Position numbers and translations under genes: made by a program. From Nocardia brasiliensis IFM 10847 (lineage in GTDB: Bacteria; Actinomycetota; Actinomycetes; Mycobacteriales; Mycobacteriaceae), in NCBI RefSeq assembly GCF_000710915.1, contig NZ_BAUA01000159.1, forward strand, positions 1-58,284: DNA of 58,284 bases, in the 5' to 3' direction. The notes below the pieces were generated by a model. That model saw only the letters and a program-made list of their open reading frames with translations. It was not told where the DNA came from and searched no databases. Every line of letters begins with the position of its first letter. Within the stretch, counting starts at the first letter, position 1. Shown here piece after piece: positions 25,318-33,554 of this stretch.

Positions 25318-26625
25318 CTATTGTCTCGCGGGAACTACGGGAACGAACGCGCCCATCCTTTCGAGCGTCTTCACATCCTCGAGCGTGATATCGGTCCATT
25401 TGCCTGGTTGACCGACGATACCGGTGCCCCACCCGTAATAGAGATCTCGGACCTGGTACATCGGCTCATAGGTGACTGCCAGGGTCGGTTGCCCGTTGTA
25501 GTCGAACGACGACACCATCATCGGCTTCAGTCCCACGATTCGTAGCTGGACCTTTTTGGTGATATCGAGATCGAGGCTGTTGTTCGTCGGATTGGGACCA
25601 TTGCCCCCGGTGGGGATGGAGATTCCCGTTTTCCCGGTGATCGGATCAGGCTGGAGGACGTTGCCCGACCATGGGCCGACCGCGCCGGGGGTGGTATCGG
25701 GATCAATCCGAATCGGCGTGCCGTATCCGCTGTAGGGGCCGCTGTTCGGTCCGTACACACCTTGCACGCCAGGGTTGTCGTTGAAATCTCGGGAGCTCAG
25801 CCCGGGCGGTGCATAGACGCCCGGGTAGAGGCGGGTGATGTCGAACCGTGAGGTCAATACCGGGGTTCCCGGTGGTACCGGCGCGACGGGCGGTGGTAGG
25901 CCGGGCAAGCCGTCGAAGGTCGAGGGCTGCACAGACGGTGAGTCCTTGTCCCTGACCGACCTGCGTCCGACAGCCACGCCGCCCGCGGCAACGGCCAGCA
26001 ACAGTGGCAACAGCAGCCAGGTCAGCGGTGAAACGCTGCCGCGCGGCTCGGCTCGGGCGGACGTTTGCGTGGCGTCGGCCGGTGCACCGGGGTCCCGCGA
26101 CGCCACCGGCAGTGGTTGTTGCGGGAGCGGTGAAATCGGTGGCGGAGTCTGCGGAGGATTGGAGGTCGGTGGTAGGTCGGCTTCAGGCCGGTTCGGCTCG
26201 GCCGGTTCGGCGAGTTGTGGTTGCGGGACCGGTTCTTGTCCAGGGACCGGGACGATGGGGGTTCCGTTACCCGGCCCGGCCGGTGGGGGCGTGAGCGCGC
26301 CTGCGCGGCCACCGGTCCCGCTCAGATTCGGGGCTTGGCCGGGGAGCGCCGGTGTCGGCGCCGGTTGTGCCGTCGTCGGCGGTCCACCGGGCCCGCCCGG
26401 TGTTCCGGGCGGTGGGCCCGGCGGCGGTTTCGGGACCGGGATACACGGCCAGCCCGGGTGCATCTGCTGCCACTGCTCGCAGGGGATGTCGGGTTGTGCG
26501 ACAGCGACGGGTTGGTCGATCGTCGCTATCAGGACCGTGCCGGTCGTGATCGAGCCGAGTACAGCGAGTGCGACCGCGCCCTTGCAGAGTGTGCGGCGAA
26601 GTGTGTCTTCCAGCGGATGTTGCAT
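25318..26625 (-). CDS. Pro-rich two-helix envelope protein, 435 aa
   Basis: The ATG at 26625 follows GGGAGGGG. An N-terminal signal or anchor (GAVALAVLGSITTGTVLIATI, ~15-36) is followed by a ~170-residue extracellular Pro/Gly/Gln-rich stretch with a C-x(10)-C pair (IPCEQWQQMHPGWPC). A second membrane helix at ~203-222 (LTWLLLPLLLAVAAGGVAVG) and a basic RRSVRDK follow. The C-terminal ~200 residues form a globular domain (RFDITRLYPGVYAPPGLSSRDFND). The Pro-rich arm suits crossing of the cell wall. I do not recognise the C-terminal domain. It is the first gene of a three-gene operon. Confidence 0.65.
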   Translation of the reverse strand: MQHPLEDTLRRTLCKGAVALAVLGSITTGTVLIATIDQPVAVAQPDIPCEQWQQMHPGWPCIPVPKPPPGPPPGTPGGPGGPPTTAQPAPTPALPGQAPNLSGTGGRAGALTPPPAGPGNGTPIVPVPGQEPVPQPQLAEPAEPNRPEADLPPTSNPPQTPPPISPLPQQPLPVASRDPGAPADATQTSARAEPRGSVSPLTWLLLPLLLAVAAGGVAVGRRSVRDKDSPSVQPSTFDGLPGLPPPVAPVPPGTPVLTSRFDITRLYPGVYAPPGLSSRDFNDNPGVQGVYGPNSGPYSGYGTPIRIDPDTTPGAVGPWSGNVLQPDPITGKTGISIPTGGNGPNPTNNSLDLDITKKVQLRIVGLKPMMVSSFDYNGQPTLAVTYEPMYQVRDLYYGWGTGIVGQPGKWTDITLEDVKTLERMGAFVPVVPARQ

Positions 26626-27263
26626 GGTCCCCTCCCATTAGATCCGAAGCCGGAGCAATCCCTGGGAATGCCTACTTCTCAGCAGCTTCAGGATCCATGG
26701 AACCATTGCAGCAATTATTCAGCAACCATCCGGGAGTCTGCATGCGGACGGTCGTGACCTGCGATTGTGAGCAATGGCCGCTTTCGCCCCGCTCGGCTGC
26801 GGTAGCCGCGAATTCAACTACAGCGTTGTCTGTCCCGTCACACCGCCCGCGGTGCCCGAGGCCGCTTTGCGACGGCTGCGGAGCATGCGCAGCAAACCTG
26901 AAGGGGCACATCGCAGTGGCGTCCCTGGGCCCGGAAGGTGCCTGACGGTGGCAGTGGACAGGACACGTCGGGGACAGGTGCGTGTCGCGGGGAACCTGCG
27001 ATGCTGTGCGCGGGTCCAACTGGGTATGAGCAAAGACGAACGTTGTCGGTGGGTACCGCCGAGCATGAGTAAGTCGGAATTGCGTGGGCGCAGCAGTGAC
27101 AGGCGAACGTGCACGGCAAAGGGCGCATTTGTGGCGCGTTATCACCGTCGCAGAGACCCGGATGAGGGGAACGGACCCGAACTCTGAGCCGGTCGGCGGA
27201 AAAGGCTGGCCGGTCTCGAGGTGCGTGGTCGGTGTTCGTGACGCCGCGTGGCCCCGTCCGGGC
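26626..27263. other. 638-bp gap, no gene supported
   Basis: The gap lies between the kinase stop and the start of the Pro-rich protein gene, both on the minus strand. Short frames exist on both strands but have poor composition and no start signals. It must hold the promoter of the Pro-rich/lipoprotein operon. I see no clear operator or RNA. Confidence 0.5.
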
Positions 27264-29786
27264 TCAGAGCACGATGAGGGCGATCAGGATGGCGCAGGCG
27301 GCGAGGGCCGAGTAGGACAGGTACAGCCCCCAGGGGCGACGCTCGATAGGTGGTGTGGGGATGCAGGTTTCGTGGATCGGGCGTTCCTCGAGGTGGGCGG
27401 TGAGGAACGGCAACCATCGGCTGTTCATGTGCCCGCGTTCGAAGTATTCACTGTGGGCGAAGGTGAAATTCTCTTGTTGCAGTCGAGGGCATTGTGCGGT
27501 GAACCCTTGCAGCCCGGAGGGACCGGTGCCGGAGACGAACCAATTGACGGCGCGGGTCCACACGTCTTCGCTGCCGAATTCGTTTCGTACGGCTTGTACT
27601 TGGCCGCGTTCGATGAGCTGATCCCAGGGGAAGTTGGTCGGCAGGATGGATCCGCAGAGCAGTACTTTGCGGAATCGCAGGTAGGGGTAACGCAGTAGCG
27701 CGTTGCCGAGGATGTAGGTGCCGAAGCTGTGCGCGACGATCGATGGCGGTTCCTGACTGCCGGTACCGAATTCCTGCTGGTACACCTGCCGGAACCAGCG
27801 CACCTTGGACAGGCGCGCCCACGGCAGCAGGAAGCGGAGAACGGAGAAGTACCCGAAATTCCACAGGTCGACGTGCGTGCCCAGACCCGCTCGGCCTGCG
27901 ACCTCGGTGAAAGCGCGCTGCCAGGCTGCGTGCGTCCGAATCCCGTGCAGCGCAACAACTACGGGACCCTGGGCGGGAGGCTGCGATGCGCGGCGTGAGA
28001 GCGGGGCGAGGCAGTCGTGCAACTCGCCGATACTGGTGAATCGATCCTTCGGGTTCCGGCACAGCCCGCGGATCAGCGCCGATCGGAGGCGTTCGGGCAA
28101 CTCGGCGAGCGCTTGCTGATCCGGCTCCCACCCATCCGGCATGGGAAACGGCAACCGGGCGCCGGTCACCAGTTCGTACAGGACCGCGACCACCGCGTAG
28201 ATATCGGCGCGGCGCCCGACCTGGTATCCCTGGTGCATCTGTTCAGGCGCCGCGTAGGCGAGATCACCGACGAATATGCCGGTTTTCGTGAACGAGTCGA
28301 CCGCCGGGTTCTCGTGTCTGGCGATGCCCGAATCCAACACGGTGACAAGCAGATCCTTTCCGGCGACCAAGATATTGCTCGGCTTGATCTCGCGGTGGAC
28401 GATGCCGCTGGCGTGGATGTGTTCGAGGGCGGCGCAGACCTGAACGACGATCCAGATGGCTTCATCGAGGCGCAGATCCCGGTTCTTGATGAGTTCGGCG
28501 AGATCGATGCCGTCGACGATTCTGCTGACGATGTAGGGCGGATCTGTGCCGAGCTGATTCTGCACATCCATCACCTCGACGACATTGGGGTGCGGCTTCA
28601 ACTTGAGCCATACCCGACCGCCTCGCTGGAGTCGTTTCTTGGTGTCGGCGTCGACGGTCTGCACGACCTTCACCGCGACCAGTTCGCCGAGTATGTCGTC
28701 ATAGGCCTTGTAGAGGTCGCCGGAAAGGCCGCGGGCCATGTATTCGAGCAGATGGTAGCGCCCGCCCATCCGGTGCCCGCACAAATCCCCGGAAGCCTCG
28801 ACAGGATTGGCGGATGGCGTCACCTGAGTGACGCTCTGGATGATCGTCGGACTGTCGTTGCTCGGGCCGGAGGGAGATCCCCACGCGACGTCGACGCTCT
28901 GGATGGGGCCGATCACGGTGGGAAGTTCGGGCAGCGCACTGTCCAACGCGGCCTCGGCGGCGGCCGCGAGTTCTCCACACGTCGCGAAGCGGTCGTCGCG
29001 GTTCTTCGCGAGTGCGCGTTCGATGATCGAGTCGAACGCGCTGAGTTCGGGGCGCGCGCCGGGATGCCGGCTCGGACACGGGATCGGCGCGAACAGATGG
29101 GCCTGCAGCAGGTTCGCCATATTGTCTGAGCCATAAGGGGTTTCGCCGGTCAGCAGCTGGTAGAGGGTGCAGCCGAGTGCGTAGACGTCGACGCGACGAT
29201 CGAGATCCTGCCCGCTCAACTGTTCCGGCGCGGCATAGCTGAGGCTACCGACGAACAGGCCTTCGACGGTCAACTCCCCAGCGCCCTGGGTCATCTTGGC
29301 GATACCGAAATCGGCGAGGAACACCCGCTCGGGTTCGTCGGCGGTCGGCCGTTCGAGCAGGATATTCGACGGCTTGATATCGCGGTGCAGCACGCCGCGC
29401 TCGTGTGCATGATCGAGCGCCTTCGCGATCTCGGTGGTGATCCGCACGGCTCGCGCGACCGGCATCGGCCCGTTGCGGATCGCGGCGAGCGCGTCGGTGC
29501 CGTCGATGAACTGCATCGCGATCCAGGTCGCGTCGGCGGTGTGGCCGCGATCGTAGATCGAGACGATGTTGGGGTGGTCGAGCCGGGACGCCGTTTCGGC
29601 CTCGCGCTCGAATCGGGCTCGGCTACCGGAATCGCCTGCGAACATCTTGTCCAGCACCTTGAGCGCGACCAGCCGCGGCAGTCTCGGGTGCCTGGCCAGA
29701 TAGACGCGTCCGACGCCGCCCTGCCCGATCAGTCGTTCGATGATGTACCCGGCGAAAGTTCGCTCAGGATGCGCGTCGGTGCTCAC
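27264..29786 (-). CDS. Ser/Thr kinase - pseudokinase - alpha/beta hydrolase fusion, membrane anchored
   Basis: The 840-residue product starts at GTG 29786. Kinase 1 (~10-285) is complete: G-loop IGQGGVGRVY, Lys43, HRDIKPSN with Asp136, DFG 159-161 and APE 186-188. Kinase 2 (~343-600) keeps Lys373 and APE 513-515 but has HREIKPSN (Glu466 for the catalytic Asp) and DSG at 485-487 for DFG, and its G-loop is weak; it is probably a pseudokinase. A hydrolase domain follows (~607-800): VVVALHGIRTHAAW, elbow VAHSFGT with Ser687 and His786. A hydrophobic C-terminus (~820-840) anchors it. The hydrolase part matches the second domain of the protein at 20445-22043. Kinase control of the hydrolase is inference. 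Confidence 0.85.
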   Translation of the reverse strand: MSTDAHPERTFAGYIIERLIGQGGVGRVYLARHPRLPRLVALKVLDKMFAGDSGSRARFEREAETASRLDHPNIVSIYDRGHTADATWIAMQFIDGTDALAAIRNGPMPVARAVRITTEIAKALDHAHERGVLHRDIKPSNILLERPTADEPERVFLADFGIAKMTQGAGELTVEGLFVGSLSYAAPEQLSGQDLDRRVDVYALGCTLYQLLTGETPYGSDNMANLLQAHLFAPIPCPSRHPGARPELSAFDSIIERALAKNRDDRFATCGELAAAAEAALDSALPELPTVIGPIQSVDVAWGSPSGPSNDSPTIIQSVTQVTPSANPVEASGDLCGHRMGGRYHLLEYMARGLSGDLYKAYDDILGELVAVKVVQTVDADTKKRLQRGGRVWLKLKPHPNVVEVMDVQNQLGTDPPYIVSRIVDGIDLAELIKNRDLRLDEAIWIVVQVCAALEHIHASGIVHREIKPSNILVAGKDLLVTVLDSGIARHENPAVDSFTKTGIFVGDLAYAAPEQMHQGYQVGRRADIYAVVAVLYELVTGARLPFPMPDGWEPDQQALAELPERLRSALIRGLCRNPKDRFTSIGELHDCLAPLSRRASQPPAQGPVVVALHGIRTHAAWQRAFTEVAGRAGLGTHVDLWNFGYFSVLRFLLPWARLSKVRWFRQVYQQEFGTGSQEPPSIVAHSFGTYILGNALLRYPYLRFRKVLLCGSILPTNFPWDQLIERGQVQAVRNEFGSEDVWTRAVNWFVSGTGPSGLQGFTAQCPRLQQENFTFAHSEYFERGHMNSRWLPFLTAHLEERPIHETCIPTPPIERRPWGLYLSYSALAACAILIALIVL

Positions 29787-29823
29787 GAGCGGTTCCCGGA
29801 TCGGTGGCGTCGGCGGGGTTCAT
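29764..29823 (-). CDS. Possible 19-residue leader peptide overlapping the kinase start
   Basis: ATG 29823 follows GGGGAAGGAACAC, a far better ribosome site than that of the kinase GTG at 29786. The frame MNPADATDPGTAREHRRAS stops at 29766-29764, 20 bases past the kinase start in another frame. Translation of this leader could deliver ribosomes to the kinase gene. It may equally be chance. Confidence 0.3.
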   Translation of the reverse strand: MNPADATDPGTAREHRRAS

Positions 29824-29974
29824 GTGTTCCTTCCCCTGGTGCCTTTACGATGCGGACAGGTGGGCCTTCTTTGTCCCGACCGCGTCGCGCTGTCAACCAG
29901 ATGTAGTAGCAATCGTCTATCGCGTACACCGGTGTTAACAGCGTTTTTGCAGAACCGTTTCTGACGGAGTTCGT

Positions 29975-30241
29975 ATGCTGGTCACACTGCTTTCGCCGGG
30001 AGGGCTCATGCTGTTCGTCGTCGCTGGCGTGGTGCTGATCGCCGCCGCCGCGCTCGTTGATTTCTCCCTGACCGCCGCCGGTATCTGCGTGCTCGTCGCG
30101 GCCGCGCTGGTGGTGCTCGGCGTCCTCGGACTCCGTCGCCGCCGCGACGACAAGCCAGCTGGGAACGGCGTCCGGCGCAGCGAGGAAACCAGCTCCTCAT
30201 CCTCGGAATTCCACGCCGGTGGTGGCAGTAGCGGCGAGTGA
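29975..30241 (+). CDS. Small two-helix membrane protein, 88 aa
   Basis: The frame begins at ATG 29975 (MLVTLLSPGG); an alternative is ATG 30008. Two hydrophobic segments (LMLFVVAGVVLIAAAALVDF and AAGICVLVAAALVVLGVLGL) are followed by RRRRDDK and a Ser/Gly-rich tail. It resembles the small two-helix proteins common in actinobacterial genomes, without known function. It is divergent from the kinase fusion and shares a 188-bp intergenic region with it. Confidence 0.6.
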   Translation: MLVTLLSPGGLMLFVVAGVVLIAAAALVDFSLTAAGICVLVAAALVVLGVLGLRRRRDDKPAGNGVRRSEETSSSSSEFHAGGGSSGE

Positions 30242-30288
30242 GAGACGCCGATCACCGCGCCCCGAAGCAGGCCGCTACCGTTCCGGGC

Positions 30289-31704
30289 TCAACCTGCGGC
30301 GAGGACCTCGTCGGCGGCGCGTTCGCCGGCTTGAATCGCGCCGCTCATGAATCCCATCCATGCGTCGGCGGTCTCGACACCCGCCCAATGGACGCGGCCG
30401 ACAGGTTCTTTCGGCAGGCGACGCGTCGTGGTCAGCGCGCCACAGGCCAGCCCGCCTTCGCAGCCGAAGGCGAAAGGCTCATCCGCCCAGTTCTTTTCGA
30501 CGTACGCCAGCGGTTCCAGCGCTCGCGGGCCGAAGAGCCGGGCGTACGCCGCCAGCACGGCGGCCCGCCGAGTGTCCGGGTCGACCGTGGTCTCGTCCAC
30601 GGCGACGTAGCTGGTCAGGATGCCCACCCCGGGGTCACGGGGCGATACATCGGTCACCCCGGGAATCGGCCCGAGATCGCCCAGCGCGGCGCCGGAAAGC
30701 CCGGCCCGGCGCCAAAACGGTTCTGGATAAACGACATTGATCTTACGTCCGTGCACCGGTAGCCAAGCATCGTGCAGCAAGGCGCGGTCGCCGGGTAGTT
30801 CCGGCACGAAGCGCACTTCACGCATGCCCGACGGGGTGAACGCGACGATCACTCGCCGTGCCGCGAATTCCGCTGTCGCGCTATGCACTATGACACGGTC
30901 GCGCTGTCGATGGATGGCTCGCGCCGGGCTGCCGAGCTGCACTCGATCGCCGAGTGATTCCGCGACGGCCACTGCCAAACCCGCTGCACCACCGTTGAAC
31001 CGATAGACCGAGCGCTGCTGTCCGAACAGCAGTGACCCGACACCACCCCAGGTGTTCAAGAAGTGCAGTGTGTAGAGCAGCGAGGTCGACAACGGGACGA
31101 ACCCGGCCAGGCTCGACTCGACTACCGCGCGTGTGGACGGCGAGGTCAATTCGTCGGCCAGCCAGGACCCCAGCGTGCGCCGATCCAGCGCGACCGCGTC
31201 GGGCGCGGTCCACGGTGCCTGCGCCGGCACCGTGGCCGCCAAGTCGTCCAAACGTCCGATCGCGCCGAGCAGTTCGGTCAGATCCGCGGGCGTGAGCGGC
31301 AGGTCGAGCCACCGTGCCGTGAGACGTAGGGCTATCCGTAGCAACGGTCGCAAGCTGGGGCGGCCGAGTAGGCGAATACCGGGTGTCGAGCCGAGCCGGA
31401 GGGTGTGCGTCACGCCCTCGGAAACGAACAAGAATCGTCCGTCGAAGTTCCCCTCGAACAACTCGACCCGGTGCGCCGCAGCGAGCCGAAACACGTTGTG
31501 GTGCACGGGGTATACCAGTGATGCGCCGTCGTCGACGCGGGTCGTGCCCGCCCAGCCGTCGCGGGTGCGCCCGCCGACCTGCGTCTTGGCTTCCAGTACC
31601 ACGACCGAGCGGCCGTTATCGACCAGGCGTCGCGCCGCGGCCAGGCCGGAAAGGCCTGCGCCGATGATCACGACATCTACCTCATGAGTTTCGTTCCCCG
31701 ACAA
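30289..31704 (-). CDS. Flavin monoamine oxidase-family protein
   Basis: The start is TTG 31704, with GAGGGAG seven to eight bases upstream and the dinucleotide-binding strand beginning ten residues later; the frame extends open to 32127 without a start signal. The 471-residue product has VDVVIIGAGLSGLAAARRL (GxGxxG), EAKTQVGGRTRDGW and the C-terminal FAD motif RVHWAGVETADAWMGFMSGAIQAGERAADEVL. This is the amine oxidase fold. Known relatives oxidise amines with FAD; the substrate is unknown. It is divergent from the TetR gene, with repeated operators between them. Confidence 0.88.
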   Translation of the reverse strand: MSGNETHEVDVVIIGAGLSGLAAARRLVDNGRSVVVLEAKTQVGGRTRDGWAGTTRVDDGASLVYPVHHNVFRLAAAHRVELFEGNFDGRFLFVSEGVTHTLRLGSTPGIRLLGRPSLRPLLRIALRLTARWLDLPLTPADLTELLGAIGRLDDLAATVPAQAPWTAPDAVALDRRTLGSWLADELTSPSTRAVVESSLAGFVPLSTSLLYTLHFLNTWGGVGSLLFGQQRSVYRFNGGAAGLAVAVAESLGDRVQLGSPARAIHRQRDRVIVHSATAEFAARRVIVAFTPSGMREVRFVPELPGDRALLHDAWLPVHGRKINVVYPEPFWRRAGLSGAALGDLGPIPGVTDVSPRDPGVGILTSYVAVDETTVDPDTRRAAVLAAYARLFGPRALEPLAYVEKNWADEPFAFGCEGGLACGALTTTRRLPKEPVGRVHWAGVETADAWMGFMSGAIQAGERAADEVLAAG

Positions 31705-31753
31705 AGTTTCTCCCTCGATCCAGGCGGAGCGAGCACGCTGCCGTCCGCCAGTT

Positions 31754-31805
31754 CGTACATAGTACGCTCGACCCGTACGTTGTACGGATATGCGTTCAAT
31801 GTACG
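31754..31805. promoter_or_regulatory. Triple TetR operator CGTAC-N3-GTACG
   Basis: CGTAC-ATA-GTACG is at 31754-31766. The extended CCGTAC-GTT-GTACGG is at 31773-31787, and CGTTC-AAT-GTACG (one mismatch) is at 31793-31805. Centres lie 20 and 19 bp apart, about two DNA turns. They fill the space between the divergent amine oxidase and TetR genes, so the TetR protein is the likely ligand. Confidence 0.75.
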
Positions 31806-31825
31806 TGTCGCCGTAGGATCGGGCA

Positions 31826-32503
31826 ATGCCCGAACGGAACTCGGTGTGGCTGCGCCCGGCGAAGCCGACGCGCAACCCGCCCGCACTCGACCTCGACCAG
31901 ATCGTGGCCGCCGCTGTTGCGCTGCTCGATGAGGAGTCGGTGTCCGGTCTGACCATGCGCAAGCTCGCCGCCCGGCTCGATGCCGCGCCGATGACGCTGT
32001 ACGGATACGTCGCCACCAAAGACGATCTGCTGGAACTCGCGGTCGACGCGGTGTTCGCGGAGGCGCTCGCGGCCGACCCGGTGGCGGATGACTGGCGAGC
32101 CGCGCTGACCGCGATCGGCCACCGCACCTTCCTGGCGTTGGTGCGTCATCCGTGGGCCGCCGCGCTGGTCGGTGACAACCCGCCGCTGGGCCCCGCGGCC
32201 GTCGCGCAATTCGGCACGATCCTGCGGGTGCTGACCGCCGCGGGCTTCACCGGTGGCCACCTGGATTCGGCACTGACAGGCTTCTACTACTACGTGCTCG
32301 GTGCCGCACTCGCGGAATCCGCTTGGACGTGCGCGGGTCGAGCGAGTTCGTTCACCGCGGCTGACATTTCGCGGTTGACCTCAGCCGATGGGCAAGACGT
32401 CACGCCGGTCACCGCCTACTTCGAACGTTATCCGAACACCGACCCGGTGCAGCGTTTCGGCCACGGGCTGCGCGCCGTGCTCAACGGTCTCGATCCCACC
32501 TGA
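31826..32503 (+). CDS. TetR-family repressor
   Basis: The 225-residue product has an N-terminal TetR HTH (DLDQIVAAAVALLDEESVSGLTMRKLAARLDAAPMTLYGYVATKDDLLELAVDAVF). Its longer C-terminal ligand domain resembles the TetR_C_1 class (true TetR-like) (ALAESAWTC). TAGGAT at 31814-31819 followed by six bases and ATG suggests a leaderless transcript, although AGGA seven bases before the ATG could also serve as ribosome site. It probably represses itself and the divergent amine oxidase through the CGTAC repeats. Confidence 0.88.
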   Translation: MPERNSVWLRPAKPTRNPPALDLDQIVAAAVALLDEESVSGLTMRKLAARLDAAPMTLYGYVATKDDLLELAVDAVFAEALAADPVADDWRAALTAIGHRTFLALVRHPWAAALVGDNPPLGPAAVAQFGTILRVLTAAGFTGGHLDSALTGFYYYVLGAALAESAWTCAGRASSFTAADISRLTSADGQDVTPVTAYFERYPNTDPVQRFGHGLRAVLNGLDPT

Positions 32504-32565
32504 AATCTCGCTACAGGACTCAGGGACGCCGATCGTGTCCGCGGCTGTTCTGCTGAATCCGGCTC

Positions 32566-33541
32566 TCACCGGCAGGTGTCGAACTCCTGGCGCATCCTGT
32601 GCTGGACGGTTCGTGCTGGGGCGCTGAGTGTTTCGTCGGCGGTGGGGATCGTGTAGTTGCAGCCCGCGGCGTGGACGGAGCCTTCGTTGCGCTTTCCCTC
32701 GGTGTAGGCGAAGAACCAGCTCCAGTTCAGGAGCAGGGGATGCGCGGTGGTCGGTCCCAATTTCCTTATGGTGTCGGACAATTGGGTGTAGGCAAGGTCG
32801 GGATCGACGGCCGACGGTGTCGTGTTGCGCACGGAAAGCTGGACGACCGCGCCGTTCTTGACGACGACTAACTGTGTGGCCCAAGGGTTTTCGGGCAACT
32901 GGCGGCGAAGCTCCGTTTCCCGCTCGACCGACAGCGGTAGGTCGACGTTCCATCGCCCGGTCGCTTCGATCGAGACGTCGGCGGCGGTCGTGGGGCCGAT
33001 CATCGCCCGGATCGCGGCGAGCGGCTCGGCCGTGCCGGTACGCTCCGCCCCGACGGAGATCCGCGGTGTGGGAAGCACTTCCCAGGATATGGTGTCCTCG
33101 CGCCTCGCGCCTCGCGGCGCTGTAACGGCGGACGTTTCGGACCGCGTCCAGGAACGAGTCCACCTCCGGTGTCCTGGGAGTGCCGACCCGGGCTCGGTCG
33201 CCGACGACGAATTCGAAACTCCGATCCCGCAAACCGCCGAACTTGCCCAGGCGTTCGCCGATGCGGGCGATCACCCGGCCGATCTGCGGCTCGGTCGCCT
33301 CGGGCATGGTCGCGGTGAGTCGAAAGTAGTTGTCCCCGAGGAAGAAGTCGCTGGCGACGGAGAGTTCGAAGTGCTGCACCCCCGGCATCGCCGAGATCTC
33401 GTTATCGAGCTTTTCGGCTTCGGCGCGATAATCGGTCAGCGACGAGGAGCAAGCGGCAATCAACACCACGACCCCGGCGAGTGCGGCCCACAGCGGCGTT
33501 CTGATCCTGTGCACCGCACCGCGACAACGGCTTTCGACCAT
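32566..33541 (-). pseudogene. Lipoprotein gene broken by a 7-base repeat
   Basis: From ATG 33541 the frame gives a lipoprotein signal (PLWAALAGVVVLIAACSSS, lipobox IAAC) and LTDYRAEAEKLDNEISAMPGVQHFEL, then loses sense near 33100. The remaining frame resumes there (LPTPRISVGAERTG...) and runs to 32566, ending QHRMRQEFDTCR. The break coincides with three tandem copies of CCTCGCG (33096-33116). Removing one copy joins the two frames as SAARRED-TISWEVLPTP. With 3 copies the gene is off; with 2 it would encode a lipoprotein of about 320 residues. It is 13 bases behind an alpha/beta hydrolase. Confidence 0.75.
33096..33116. repeat. Three tandem copies of heptamer CCTCGCG
   Basis: Exact copies lie at 33096-33102, 33103-33109 and 33110-33116, inside the lipoprotein gene. 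One repeat unit is not a multiple of three, so slippage changes the frame. Confidence 0.9.
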
Positions 33542-33554
33542 CGGGAACGCTCGA

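Noticed and set aside
26774..27187. A gene in the gap before the kinase fusion stop
   Set aside because: Frames on both strands are Arg/Pro/Cys-rich without ribosome sites and none is clearly better than its antisense partner.
28066..28760. Second kinase domain of the fusion as an active kinase
   Set aside because: Glu replaces the catalytic Asp in HRD and Ser replaces Phe in DFG, with a poor glycine loop, so pseudokinase is the safer reading.
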